Shown here: piece by piece, positions 50,330 through 61,253 of the stretch
Position numbering within the stretch: position 1 is the first letter of the stretch
How the letters are laid out: every line of letters starts with the position of its first letter
DNA from: Lepiota brunneoincarnata
Lineage: Eukaryota; Basidiomycota; Agaricomycetes; Agaricales; Agaricaceae
DNA length: 64,000 nt
Assembly (NCBI GenBank): GCA_023014365.1
Contig: JAEBUN010000040.1
Span: 124,001 to 188,000 of the forward strand
Direction: 5' to 3'
The notes under the pieces: generated by a model
Database searches by the model: none
Told to the model about the DNA's origin: nothing
What the model saw: only the letters and a program-made list of their open reading frames with translations
Translations under genes and position numbers: made by a program

Positions 50330-51089
50330 GGAGCTGGCAGAGGGATGGCTGGTAACAGAAGGAGGAAAGAAAGGGATTCCAGTCCAGTCTCGGGGGGATC
50401 TCGGATTTTTATGGGTCGGGTCTTATCTCGCCTTCGGCTTCAATCCCAAGTGTCATTGAAGGCTCCCGCTACCGAACAGGGTGAGGCGCGAGCGGTCAGA
50501 TAGCTTCTCTTTTCCACTTTTCAAAGCGAAGCGACCGACGTCCGTCCAATTCCATAGTAATGGTTTCCACTCAACATGGATGGGACCTTGTGGTCCTCGA
50601 AATGCCCATTGTACAGCTGAGCAAAGTCGGCGTCAGACATATTCCGGTGCAAAGCCAACTGGCCTCGTCGGTGACGAATAGCAAAGCGAGCACCACCCAA
50701 ATACAATTGCACAACAGTCCAGCCGTCAAACTGGTGACACTAACCTAACCATAACCCCTCGGTTGCTCATAATAGAACGTAATGTTCGACCAGTTATAGC
50801 TCAAACAATTGTGCAACGAGGTTAAGATGGACTCATTGGTCGATAAGCTGATTGCACATTATACCTAGCAAGTAAATATAGGGGAAACTTATCTGGATAA
50901 GAAGGTATGAGGATAACTAGCAGACAATCAGTGGGCAATTGGGACATTATGACATGGCAAACAGTCAAGTAACAATGTAGTCAAGTAAATACAAGGGAGG
51001 GGAACGGGGGCTAAGGGACAACCTGGGTGATAATATGTGATTGAACCTAGAAACACTCTAGGGTGACTGACAGGGAGCTAAAACTGTTC
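50330..51089. other. Intergenic; peptidase-like gene 5' flank, nothing else recognised
   Basis: Short frames only. The segment directly 5' of the ATG at 50329 is the presumed promoter of the minus-strand gene. The sequence becomes A/T-rich towards 50,760-51,060 with no feature I can name. Confidence 0.35.
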
Positions 51090-52473
51090 TGCTAGATTCC
51101 GCAATGGCTTTCTTCGTTTATGAATCACTATATATGTTTCCACAAGAAGTGAGTGCCAAACTACATCCACTGTCTCGGCCTCTCAGGTGGCCATAGGTTA
51201 TCCACATTCATCGGTAATACACCTTGCTTCATGTCATACACAGCTGCACCGCTTCTGGTTGGCTTGCAGGACTGTAAGTACACACAACATCTGGAAAGAG
51301 CAAACTGGATGTGTTCCAGGCTGTTGACGATTATCTTGCATACAATGTTCAACTGTTGTCAACTTCAACATATTGATGATTTACGGCTGCGCGCACTGTA
51401 GGCCTAAGACCTCAAGGGTAAGTAGTCTCGAAAATAAGCCCGCAATCTCATTCTGAACCGTGGTATTTACCTTTTTTCTGGTTTTTATGACAGTCTGCAC
51501 GTCCTTTCTCAAATTCTGTGGTTCCAGCATCTCATCTCATCCTTGTGATTGGCGCAGTGGAATTACTTGTGCGCCGTGTGATTTCCGGGTCCATCGCGAT
51601 GGTAACTCTGGTGAATCAGCTTAAAATAGTTGCATTGCTTGTGAACAAGATTATGTGGCAACGGAAGTACCAGATTGGTGGAATCCTTGCTCCATGGGTG
51701 TTTCGGGGATGGGGTTCCCGTTCCGGTGTTTTGTTTGGGACATAGACCGATATCTGCGGCCACGATGGTACTCAGCTTTTTATCAGAAGTAAAGTGCCAA
51801 AATAGAAAAAGATATTACCGGTTTGCAGGCTCAGGTATGATACTTAGCCCTATAACAGGTCTCATAACCAAGCCACTTGTTTAGCGGTCTTCGTCTTGCT
51901 AACCGTTGTCAAGCTCTATCATTCCTTTGGGGATATCCGGGTCCTAGGGACTTCAATGCAAAAAAATGGTCCATCTGAAGAGATACATGCCGATCGTCCA
52001 CCTGTTCTATCGTGATGGAATGCTGTTTATCATTCCATACGTCCCCTCCTTCCTGTAATGTTACAGTTTAGAGCAGATTATGCCAATCCAGAAACGTCCA
52101 GATGCAAGAATTTTGGTTGCTTCTTCCGGGACTTTGCCTCAATACGGGTATACAGTCACAACGTTATTCAGGGTTTTACGGGAAGCATCTGTAGGCCCGT
52201 TCATTCACTTGAGCTTTTGGGCGGAAGCAAACTGGACACTGTAGGACATTTGTCTCCACAATCTGGAATTATCTCATTTTTTGTTAGGTGGATTGCAATC
52301 ATGGATTGCTTTGTGTAGGTTTTTTTTTCTACTCGCTAACCAGAACATTTGATCACGGGACGCGGCTGATTATCAATCTCCGTGAGGCAAATTGCCAGTC
52401 GTTAGCTTTCGCGAGAGATCCCGGCATTGCCATCCGACAACCTGGCTCAGTCAAGCAGTCGTTAATCGGATGA
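51090..52473 (+). pseudogene. DUF6533-like membrane protein, decayed copy E (plus strand, 5'-truncated)
   Basis: It begins inside the YDSL-type exon (AFFVYESLYMFPQE near 51,102-51,150), continues with CKYTQHLERANWMCSRLLTI near 51,270-51,340, SHLILVIGAVELLVRRVISG near 51,527-51,590, RYMPIVHLFYRDGMLFIIP near 51,980-52,040, and a last exon near 52,340-52,473 with GTRLIINLREANCQ. Compared with copies A-D, the exon coding for the MAD... N-terminus and the W-S-P-I-R-I-I-Y exon are absent or unrecognisable. Blocks change frame and there are stops. It is on the opposite strand, about 31 kb from copy D. Confidence 0.55.
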
Positions 52474-53977
52474 GGCTGACGATCAGCAACTACCCCCTCA
52501 GAACGATGTCTAACTGGGTGATAGGATAACGGGGTGCGCCGGTGCTTCGTCAGTGAGTCTCGGATACGTGAGATGTGGTTGATACAGAGAGTATGTAGAA
52601 GTGAAAGAGAGAATTACTATTACAAATACAGACGTGGGGGATATACCGAACATTGAATACGCGATTAGCGTACACCCAGCCCCCAACCCATTCATTCTCA
52701 CCCTATTTCCTTCTACCAACCTTCCACTCGTTTCCTGCCGTTTTCCCCCTGTCCGCCAACTACGCAAAATATCAGCACCCTCATTCTTGGGCTTCTGATA
52801 TAGCACACGCGTACCGCCAGAAAAAAACACGACCAGGAGCGACACTCCAACAATCCCAAACGCATATGCCGTCTACGGTGCCATTATATAGCGCCTCCCC
52901 GGTCTCTACCTCTAACATCGGAATTGGGGAACGAAGATCCAAACTCGCAGCGGCAAAATTTAACACGAAACTACGGCAAGGGGAGGGATATGTGCGTACT
53001 CAGGATGATGTTTATTGATGTGCAACTAACTACACCCGACGTCGCATGACGAGTAGGCAGTTGACGACGTAGTTTAGATATGCAACTCCAAAGTCACTGG
53101 CTACCGGTTTCCGATCGGAGGGGATAAGAACGTGCAAAATAATTCAACCAGATGTAACTGGGTGGTGGAGGACAGACACGCGATCCTCTCCATCGATGCG
53201 CATACCCTTTGGCGAGCCAAGTTCAGCCCTAACATATGCCCAGCAGTAAAATTCGCAATACGAAAATGCATACGAAGGAAAAAGGTGGTCCCTGGCTCCG
53301 AGAAAGAGTAGGGAAATGGATATAGCTATCAGTGATGCAGCTCGAGGGGATGCCTTGATGGCTTCGCACACTCGAAACGGGACACCGTTGGCGGGAATTC
53401 CGAGGCAATGCGTGTAGGAGAGGTGCTGCTACAGTCGGCGGCCATGGCATTAAGAGAGAAAGAGGGGGTATGAGAGGAATATATATAAGCCTCGAACCTT
53501 GAAACTCCAAGACGGGTTAGGTGGTGTACGAATGCTGCGCAGCTTTGACTAAAAGGACTGTAATTCGGAAAGCCGTAGGTGGGCTGGCACCATAAAATCC
53601 CACCCATCAAAGCACAGTTTATCTCAGCGACAGGGATAGCGAGGGTTCTAAACGGCGTCAGGATAAACTGCTTCTAGCTACAGGCTGAGGTACTTTTCAA
53701 GAGCGGGTGCAGACTAGAGTCAGCAGGGCAGGAAATGGTACGGACAGGCGGGCCGGGAGTAAACCCTAAAATTGACAGCGGGTTCCCAGCGAGTTTCCGG
53801 CAAATGTACAATCATCAACTGGCAGCTTCGCCATTCCGAGGGAAATTGACTGGGCCCTTACGAACCCCTTCGGAATGACCAATTTTTCGCCAAATGGAAT
53901 TCGAATTTGTCGTAAAACGCGTCAACAACCACGGTTAATGTTGAGCCCACATACCACCACTCCTCCTCCAAAGACCA
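52474..53977. other. No gene recognised
   Basis: Frames of 90-120 codons occur on both strands (52510-52845 minus, 52653-53018 plus, 53229-53610 minus) without domain, family likeness or a consistent splice pattern. Confidence 0.4.
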
Positions 53978-54540
53978 TGCCCAACTCAAACGAATCCTCA
54001 GGAAACGAATCCTCAGGAGCCGACTCTCACACATGTAGGCTCAGAAAAACGATGGCTTACCGCGAACATCGCCCTTGCTGATCAAACGAGTGGCAAATTT
54101 GTGGGGCCCATGCTACCCGATGAATTTCTGAACAGATTCCTTCCAACTCATGGTACGCTCAAAAACGTCAACTGGGATAAAGTCGCAAAACCCAACAAAG
54201 TACAAAACATGTACGACCCGTTTGTAAGTTCTACATCTCATTCTCGACACCTGACCAAACTTAGACTTGGTGCAGATCGAGGCCGCAGGTGCTTTGGTTG
54301 ACAACCTCAAGTTCGTCAACACTCATGCAAAGAAGGACACCCCATGCGGCCACCTTTCTCCCGATCAACAGAAGATCCGTTCTGGGACGATCCCGCCCAG
54401 CGGGACGCCAACGGCGATGAAATTGTCGCCCCTTTTGAGCGCGGCACCTATATATGTGACAACAGCCGGGGACAACTCGCCGCGTATAACCCCGCTTTCA
54501 TTTTCATCGATTCGTATCTCTGACTGGGAAACTTTGTAGC
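53978..54540 (+). pseudogene. FunK1-like fungal protein kinase, N-terminal remnant
   Basis: Reading across frames gives MPNSNESSGNESSGADSH, then TANIALADQTSGKFVGPMLP, DEFLNRFLP near 54,100-54,150, VQNMYDPF (54,205-54,225), a short intron, then IEAAGALVDNLKFVNTHAKK near 54,270-54,340 and, in another frame, EDPFWDDPAQRDANGDEIV then RGTYICDNSRGQLAAY near 54,370-54,490. The GPM-x-x-x-[ED]-F-[LM]-x-x-F-L-P element and the RGQLA-Y element are what I associate with the N-terminal part of the FunK1 kinase family expanded in mushrooms; the call is from memory. The kinase core is missing: the frame ends in a stop after FIDSYL and the next exon belongs to a different gene. Confidence 0.4.
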
Positions 54541-54544
54541 CACC

Positions 54545-55730
54545 AGACCCTGAAGAAGGATGAATTTTATGCATTGTGAAGTATTGCTGATCTTGCCGTC
54601 TTCACTCCCCTTCGCGATGGTATGAACACCACCAGCATGGAGTTTGTTATGGCGCAGGAAAAGACGAACAAGAGCCCTAGCGTACTTAGCGAGTTCATGG
54701 GCATCAGCAAGAATATGGAGGATGCTCTCCTTGTCAATCCCTGGAACCTCTGTGTGAGTATTCCCCCGCCTCTACCTTTTCCACGATTAAATCAGATCCG
54801 CTGACGGGAGGATTCTATCATTGCCCGATTTTTTGCAATATGAAATTTCCCGGCCCTATAGGAGGTCGCAGCTGCAATTAATAGAGGCCTTCTTATGCCC
54901 CTTGCCGAAAAGGCTTCGAGACATGCGAAATTGCACAAGGTCGTCACAGCGGGTGCCTCTCATACTTGGGCGGCAGTACTTGTGAAGCACTTGCTTGGAC
55001 AGCTTGGACTACAGGGGATGGCAAGACAGACTCCGTACATTCCCGGGGCCCGGCTGGAGCGGCTGTATCTTTCGACGAGGAGCAGTTGTTCTTGTTTGAT
55101 TACGATGTGAGTGTCACTAGTTAACCTGTCTTTCTTCTTGCTTAACTGCGCTGTCGACATAGGGGACGCTTGCCCCGATCGTCAAGACGCCATTGATGGC
55201 CATACCCTCTGAGGCGACACTCGAAGCCCTGGAGAATCTGTCGAACGACCCTACGAACGTAGTGTATATTATCTCGGGATGGGATCAGGACTTTTTGGAA
55301 CTCCAACTTGGTCATCTGAAGAACGTGGGCTTCTCTGCGGAGCATGGTGGGTTTGTGAGGGAGCCTGGTAGTGACGAGTGGAGGAACTTTACAAAGAAAT
55401 TGGATATGAGCTGGGTGAGCAGGGCCGAGGAGATCTTTAGGTATTACACTGAGGTGCGAATGCTTGTCTGATCTTACCCGATCGACTGCTGATATAGATA
55501 GGGTATCAGAGAACCCAGGGAAGCCATGTTAAAATGAAGAGTTCGATTACTTGGCATTATCGAGCCTCTGATCCTGAGCGCGGGTAAGTCTCTAGTCGAG
55601 ATAAAGCGCAGCCAGGAACACCTAATGCAAGCTAACAAGAGACCTATATAGCCAATTCCAGCATCACCAATATCAGGATTTGCTTGAAAACGACTTGGCC
55701 AAGAAACGACCTTTTCAAACTATGGGCTGC
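54545..55730 (+). pseudogene. Fragment of a TPS2-type trehalose-6-phosphate phosphatase gene
   Basis: TPS2 dephosphorylates trehalose-6-phosphate in trehalose synthesis; fungal TPS2 has a GT20 synthase-like half and a HAD phosphatase half. Only the middle of such a gene is here: the end of the GT20 part (TLKKDEFYAL-stop-SIADLAVFTPLRDG, MNTTSMEFVMAQ, LSEFMGISKNMEDALLVNPW, then AAAINRGLLMPLAEKASRHA) and the start of the phosphatase part (FLFDYDGTLAPIVK, GHLKNVGFSAEHGGFV, SSITWHYRASDPE). Introns are still recognisable: DYD and GTLAP join across one at about 55,108-55,162. Lesions are an in-frame TGA near 54,578, a one-base shift near 55,045, Trp in place of the expected Arg in IISGWDQ, and loss of everything after the QDLLENDLAKKRPF region, where an unrelated tail follows to about 55,860. 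Confidence 0.75.
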
Positions 55731-55911
55731 CTCCTTTTTTGTGTCGAGGATTTTGCCAGAAGGGTCCCAAATAGATTTGGTATTGAGTTTGCAAGTAGGA
55801 AACACGCTGATATGCAGGCTAGATATGACGAATATGGTGGCTATGACTAGGCCACGTACTGCATGTTGCGAGGAAATTATAGAAATTCATTAGCTATACA
55901 GAAGAGGGTTC

Positions 55912-56411
55912 CTACAGGCCTCCAAAGATGGTAGAGTTGACCACTTGATTATCCGTGCAATGGAAATCGATATCGCCTTGTCCTGAAAACCTGGACCACT
56001 GCAAGAAATCAGAAACCGTCTCTGGTAGTCTCACAGAATTCCCCCTCAATTCATACTCTTTGCATCGCAGCCGGAATATTTTCAACGAAGGTGCAGTGAG
56101 ATGTTCAAGATACTTCTTGATCTGCTCGTCTACCCCCTGGATAGCAGACACCTCCGGCTTGCGAAGTGTCTCATCCAGGTAAACAGTCAATGTCCTGTCA
56201 AATGGACAAAACGTAGTGGTACATATGTGCAAGCACATGATGTTGGATGATTATAGAAATCAACATGATCGATGCAAAGGGGGAGGTGGTCAACAGGGTT
56301 AATGAAGTCAACTGCATCCAGGCAAGTACACCAAGACTGGCTGGGATGTTGGAATTGGTGATTCCGGCAAACTGACGGAATGCTGACCACTGGAGTAGCT
56401 GACTGCCTCAT
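55912..56411 (-). pseudogene. F-box/LRR-like protein fragment
   Basis: The minus-strand frame 55912-56238 reads TVYLDETLRKPEVSAIQGVD ... HLTAPSLKIFRLRCKEYEL ... VSDFLQWSRFSG and ends in a stop. The frame 56187-56411 upstream of it carries a Cys/His-containing stretch. The L-T-A-P-S-L-K-x-F-x-L-R pattern followed by a D-F-L-x-x-S-R segment is typical of the repeat region of mushroom F-box proteins (target-binding part of SCF ubiquitin ligases). The F-box itself is not visible and no complete model could be built, so this is a fragment, possibly separated from its 5' part by the retrotransposon to the right. Confidence 0.35.
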
Positions 56412-56804
56412 GGTAGCCTCACTGTAGTTACACTTATATACCTGTTGTTCTCAAGTAGTTACTCTAGTCTGTTTACCTTCCCTTACCCCCACCATTGTCT
56501 CCCCTTGGATATATGCTGTCATTGCTATACACCTTCTTGGGATGATTTCAACATGGGAGTCTCATCTCAGGCAAACAGGGCTCATGTTGCAGACAGGATT
56601 TTGCTAAAGTTGGCAAGGATAAGATGTCAGAGGGCTGGTGCACTCATAGGAAGTGAAGAGTGAGAGGACATGGTATATGTTGAGTTTGCACAGGTCAAGC
56701 ATGTTGCAGAGGCTGAGCACATGGAGTTGGGGGAAGGAGGTAGGTAAGGATGAGGGTGGGGTGGGTGAGGGTGGGAGGTCAAGCCAAGCACAAAATAGGC
56801 ACAA

Positions 56805-57189
56805 TGTTACCTGGGTTAGGGGTTCACTTGTGAGTAGCATGGAGTTTGACACAGGATGTCTATACAGACTTGGTCCTGTCCTACTAAGTGTGACTTGGAG
56901 ATGATGGAGCACTATAAGTCCAGCTGGTTTATGGGCAAAGAGGTATAGGAGGCAAGAACTGTATAACACTAAGATAAGGATACAAGGTATAATATAGTAT
57001 CCTTATATACTTCTAGGTGTGGCAGTACTCCTACTATAAAGGTATGGACCAGAGTAATTATGAGTCAGAGATAAGGGAATGAGTCATATACTAAAGATAA
57101 TCCTTCTGATGTACACTACTGATCATTTCAGAGTGACATGGGAATTGAGCTAAATATAACTGTCCTTCTGATATGGAATTCTGATAATA
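56805..57189 (-). repeat. LTR at the 3' end of the gypsy element
   Basis: It starts TGTTACCTGGGTTAGGGG and ends TTCTGATAATA. It is closely similar over its length to the solo LTR at 59,326-59,715, which starts TGTTACCTG and ends CTGATAACA, so the TGTTA...TAACA ends define the LTR; here the last bases have changed. It contains shared strings such as GGCAAGAACTGTATAACAC and GTCCTTCTGATGTACAC (with minor changes). Confidence 0.75.
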
Positions 57190-57471
57190 TTAGGTCCGTT
57201 CTTAGAGTTGTTTTCCATCACAACTTGTTAGTTTCCTTCCTCAGGGTAATCAGCTAAATAGTGAGGTTCATAGTAATCAATCTGGGGTTTCTTGGTGGAG
57301 TCTGGTTGAGGGGGAATGACTGGGGAAAAGGTTGGAGTAGGGGTTCTGTGGAGGTCAAGCATGGAGGCAGTTTCTGGAGATAGTGGTTGGCCTGGGTAAA
57401 ATATGTCATATAGAAGTCATCTGAAGTGAGGACTTTCCATTCTTTCTTCTGAGGGAGTGGCTCAATTTTCT

Positions 57472-58582
57472 TCAGAAGGTTCCACATGGTTCTCCTGTAA
57501 TGTTGGACTTGGTGACCTCATCATAGCATTCCTTATAGTAGTTGTCATTGGTGAGGTCAATGTATCGATTGTGAGTTGTGGGAGTATTTGCAGGGCAAGC
57601 TGCCAAGTTTCTGGTATAGAGGGGTGTGTCAGGTCTTCCGAGCTGGGCATTCAGTCCATTTATGACAGAGTTGGAAGATGGTGCAATGAGGATATCTGTA
57701 TTTGATGCAGTCATAGGAATAATGCCCTGGGGCATATTGTTTGCACCCAAGGCAGGTGAATTGTGGGCAGTCCATGGCCCAATGTCTGGTGTGTCTACAT
57801 TGAATGCAGACTGATCTGTCAGTAGTTTGGGGGTTGGTTTGTGGGTGAATGGGATTGGGGAAGTCCTGAACTGGGAGGTTGTTATTGGTGATGGTGTGGG
57901 CAGTGTTTCTGGTGGGGGTGATGTTTCTGAATGGGTTTCTGGTATTGATCAGTTTCTTTCCCTTATTGGGAGCAGTGGTGGTGATGAGGGAAGGGTTGGT
58001 CATGGTAATGGAGGAGGTGGTTGCAGTAGAGGGCTTTGAGGGATGTACCTCATCTTGTTTGGGTAGATTCTTTGACACCTCAGACATGAGGCTTGATCAT
58101 GTGCAGAGAAGTTGCTCAAGTGATTCTGCCCAGGCCTGTTGTGTATCATACACAGCAGTGAGAGCCTTAGTCTGTTGTACATGGTGGGTATAATTGGACC
58201 AGAGTTGTCAGTCATATTCTGAAATCAGAGAGTGTTCCAATTTATTCATAAAGGTTTGGCTGGTGGCAGCCTCACACAGATCTCTGTTATGTAGAAGGGT
58301 GATCTGATCCTGGTAGTCATACTCCAGCTGAATGGAATCTAAGGGAGGCAGCTGAGGTGACTGTTGGTTCTGGGGTGGCATTGGGGTCAGGGGTCTTGTC
58401 TCTAAGAGAGGCGTAAGCAGTGGTGAAGGTGTGAGAGGGGGTGTTGGGAGACAGGGCCAGAATGGGAGTTGTCTGAAGTGTTGTATGTTTGACACTCTGG
58501 TCATTGATGATGATGATTGAGGAGGATGAGGAAGTTGGGGAGGGTGTTGTGGAGAAGGGAGGAGTAGTTTGGGGGTGAGCAA
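57472..58582 (-). pseudogene. Retrotransposon 3' accessory reading frame with CCHC-type zinc knuckles
   Basis: One minus-strand frame runs 58582 to 57629 with two in-frame TGA stops (after SLISEYD near 58,209, and after LEQLLCT near 58,110), then shifts frame near 57,630 to end ...TKSNITGEPCGTF at 57,472. It reads Pro/Ser/Thr-rich at first, then a helical stretch (LEYDYQDQITLLHNRDLC; QLWSNYTHHVQQTKALTAVY), then knuckle 1 C-IQ-C-RHTR-H-WAMD-C, knuckle 2 C-LG-C-KQYAPG-H-YSYD-C, and a further Cys/His pair, then NRYIDLTNDNYYKECYDEVT. It lies downstream (3') of the chromodomain integrase, not in the gag position. I associate similar downstream frames with mushroom gypsy elements, but that is recollection. 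Binding of nucleic acid is inferred from the knuckles only. Confidence 0.6.
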
Positions 58583-58630
58583 GGTTGAGGTTCATGGGCA
58601 TGTTTAAGTAGGTTTGTTGTGGGAGCGGAG

Positions 58631-59267
58631 TCATTTCTGGTAGGTTCTGGTGGGTTCCTGATCTTTCTGGAGAATTCCATGGGCTTCTTTATACTCAGTT
58701 AGGTATTCCTTGGCATTTGTGTGAAGTGTTTCTTTGGTGATCCATTTGTTCTCTGTGCGGGAGTATCCTTTCCATTTGACATAATATTGGAGTTTTCTGT
58801 GATATCGGCAGTGATTGAGGATGGTTTCAATTTCATATTCTTCTTCATCATTGATAATGTTAGGTGGTGGTGGTATTGGATAAGATCTGTATGCTTCTGT
58901 TTCATTGAATGGGATGAGAAGGTTTCGATGGAATACAGGGTGTATCTTCCATGTGATCAGGAGTTGAAGTTTGTATGTCATTGGTGACAGAACTTCTTTG
59001 ATGGTGAATGGTTCTAGTCTTTTTGGAGATATTTTTTGTGATTGGAATGGAAGTTTGAGGTTTTTGGCTTCTAGCCATACTTTCTAACATGTTTCAAGGC
59101 ATTTGGTGGTTCTTCTGCTTCTTTGTTTCATAATTTTGGCAGATATTTGGTGGGCAGCATGTGCTTCTTTTCAGGCATCATCTAGAAGTCTGATGCAATC
59201 ATCTACTGATGGGAAGTTTGATGTTTCCATGATAGTGGGGATTGCTGGGGGATTGTATCCCATGATA
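58631..59267 (-). pseudogene. Gypsy integrase C-terminal part with chromodomain
   Basis: This is the continuation of the integrase after the Tc1-like insertion: MGYNPPAIPTIMETSNFPS near 59,210-59,263, then KVWLEAKNLKLPFQSQKIS near 59,030-59,090, HPVFHRNLLIPFNETEAYRS near 58,890-58,950, and a chromodomain YEIETILNHCRYHRKLQYYV then KWKGYSRTENKW near 58,740-58,850. In chromoviruses this domain guides integration to marked chromatin. Its aromatic and YxVKWKGY-type core is preserved (YYVKWKGYS). A stop interrupts the linker (LLDDA-stop-KEAHAAHQ near 59,176). Confidence 0.8.
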
Positions 59268-59325
59268 CAGTGGGTTAAAAAACTGTCCCAATGTTTTCAC
59301 CATTTGGAAAGATCAGCTAATAGTG

Positions 59326-59715
59326 TGTTACCTGTGTTAGGGGTTTGCTCTTGAGTAGCATGGCGTTTGTCACAGGATGTCTGTACAGACTTGGTCCTGT
59401 CCTACTAGGCGTGACTTGGAGACGATGGAGCACTATAGTCCAGCTGGTTTAAGGGCAAAGAGGTATAGGAGGCAAGAACTGTATAACACTAAGATAAGGA
59501 TACAAGGTATTGTACCGTATCCTTATATATGTACTTCTAAGTGTGGCTGTACTCCTACTATAATAGTCCGGACCAGAGTAACTATGAGTCAGAGATAAGG
59601 AAACATGAGGCATATACTAAGAATAGTCCTTCTGATGTACACTACTGATGGTTTCATAGTGACATGGGAATGTAAACTAAAAGTAACCATCCTTCTGATA
59701 AGAGTTCTGATAACA
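59326..59715. repeat. Solo LTR nested in the left terminus of the Tc1-like element
   Basis: 390 bp from TGTTACCTGTGTTAGGGG to CTGATAACA, flanked by a perfect 5-bp duplication TAGTG (59,321-59,325 and 59,716-59,720). The intact right terminus shows the empty site GCTAATAGTGGACCAAGG. It is similar along its length to the LTR at 56,805-57,189, so it came from the same retrotransposon family, after the Tc1-like element had landed. Confidence 0.9.
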
Positions 59716-59889
59716 TAGTGGACCAAGGTGATTATGTAAATACTTGGGAAAATATATAATGATAATATAGCATATTGGGATCCTGAATCCATTTAGATCA
59801 TGTGACCTGTCCGAGAAGTAATGGAACAATTAATCATTTAAGATATTAACTCATTGGGACAGTTTTTTGACCCTCTGTCATTTTCCTCA

Positions 59890-60850
59890 TTAATACATTA
59901 TATAGTCTCCTTTTGCCTTGATAACTGCCTTGAGCCTTCTGGTCATGCTTTCTATAAGTTCTTGACACCTTTCTGCAGCAATCCCATTCCACTTTACCAC
60001 CAACCTGTCCCATAATTCATGTATTCCCTCAGGTGGTTTCTCATACTCCTTCAACCAGTCCTTTGGGTATATCCAGAGGTGTCCAATGGAAGTGGGGTAA
60101 GGGAATTGTGCAGGCTATAGTAGAATTTGCATATTGTTATCTTCAAACCACTCTATTGCCCTCTTAGACTTGTATTTTGGGTCATTGTCCTACTGGAATA
60201 CCCACTCTTCTTCCTCTATCTCCAAAGTTTCAAAGCTGTTCACCATCCTATGCTCCAAAATCTCATAGTACTGCTCTATACTATAATCCTCTCAACATCC
60301 ACTAGCATTCCTACTCCTTTCCATCTCATAGCTGGCCATACTATAATATTATTATCACCTTCATGCTTAACAGTAGGAATAATAGTCTTGTCTGAGAGTC
60401 CTTCTCCCCTTATACATCTTTTTATATGATCCAAGCTTGTTGATTTTTGTTTCATCTGTGCATAATATCATTTTCCAACTTCTACTGTCCAATCCTTGTG
60501 CTTGTAGTCAATTTGAAGTGAGCAATTCAGTGTTGCTTCTTAAGAGGAGATCATGTAGTCTTAACAACAGACTAGAAACTGTTCATCTTGAGTATATTTC
60601 AGATTGTCTGAAGGGTTACAGGAGTAGGAAGGATAGGTTTTATGAATTGGGTAGCTTGGACAGCATTGTCCAACTTCCCAGGGGTGATTTAGTCAATTAT
60701 TGATTATTTATTCTGAGAAGATAGCATGGAGGATTGTCCTCCTTTATTGTTTTCCTCATCTTGATCAAATTATTTCATGATGTGCTCAATAGTACTCTTG
60801 CTTAGACCAGTTTGGACTGAGTTTGCTGCAGGGAATAGCCATTCTCAAGA
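59890..60850 (-). pseudogene. Tc1-like transposase, dead
   Basis: Read on the minus strand and ending at a TAA at 59,890-59,892: helix-turn-helix region LSKSTIEHIMK near 60,770-60,800, GKLDNAVQATQFI near 60,640-60,680, KDWTVESWKMILCTDETKI near 60,450-60,510 (first catalytic Asp), IMVWPAMRWKGVGMLVDVE-like segment near 60,290-60,350, DNDPKYKSKRAIEWFEDNN near 60,130-60,190 (second Asp), PTSIGHLW near 60,075 where the third acidic residue (Glu of IEHLW) is Gly, and a C-terminus LKAVIKAKGDYIMY. Several stops and frame changes occur. The order and motifs fit Tc1/mariner DDE transposases well; the lost third acidic residue and the stops make it inactive. Confidence 0.8.
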
Positions 60851-61253
60851 AGAAAAATGACTTGAGAGCACTAGGTAAAAGATATAGTTTTTATAATGTA
60901 ATGGTAAGATGAAAAGATGGTTGAAGTGACTTTAATATGATCATGTGATATAGAAGAGGTCACATGACAATTTTTGTTATCCTCACACTTGATTTGGTAT
61001 TGATTTGGCCTGTCCAACACCAGATATTAGGAAAATGACAGAGGGTCAAAAAACTGTCCCAATGAGTTAATATTTTAAATGATTAATTGATCCATTACTC
61101 CTCGGACAAATCACGTGGTTTAAACGGATTCAGGATCCCAATATGCTATATTATCATCATCTATTTTCCCAAGTATTTACATAATCACCTTGGTCCACTA
61201 TTAGCTGATCTTTCTAAAAGGTGAAAACATTGGGACAGTTTTTTGACCCACTG

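Larger units (their letters stand above)
59268..61253 (-). mobile_element. Tc1/mariner-like DNA transposon inserted in the gypsy integrase
   Basis: The left end is CAGTGGGTTAAAAAACTGTC at 59,268 after TA (59,266-59,267); the right end is the inverted GACAGTTTTTTGACCCACTG ending at 61,253, followed by TA (61,254-61,255). Removing the element and one TA restores the integrase reading SPFEL[IT]MGYNP, as expected for a gypsy integrase. Total 1,986 bp, about 1,590 bp without the nested solo LTR. The terminal repeats are long (about 225 bp) and each ends internally with an inverted version of the outer motif (CATTGGGACAGTTTTTTGAC at 59,858-59,877 and its mirror near 61,050). Confidence 0.88.

Noticed and set aside
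55690..55893. Tail after the TPS2 fragment as continuation of the phosphatase domain
   Set aside because: The sequence after AKKRPF does not match the family and contains stops; considered unrelated DNA.
56604..56969. 121-codon minus-strand frame at the retrotransposon border
   Set aside because: Crosses the LTR edge at 56,805, so cannot be one old gene; no motif.
60127..60703. Plus-strand frames of 88-100 codons inside the Tc1-like element
   Set aside because: They lie antisense to the clearly recognisable transposase remnant.
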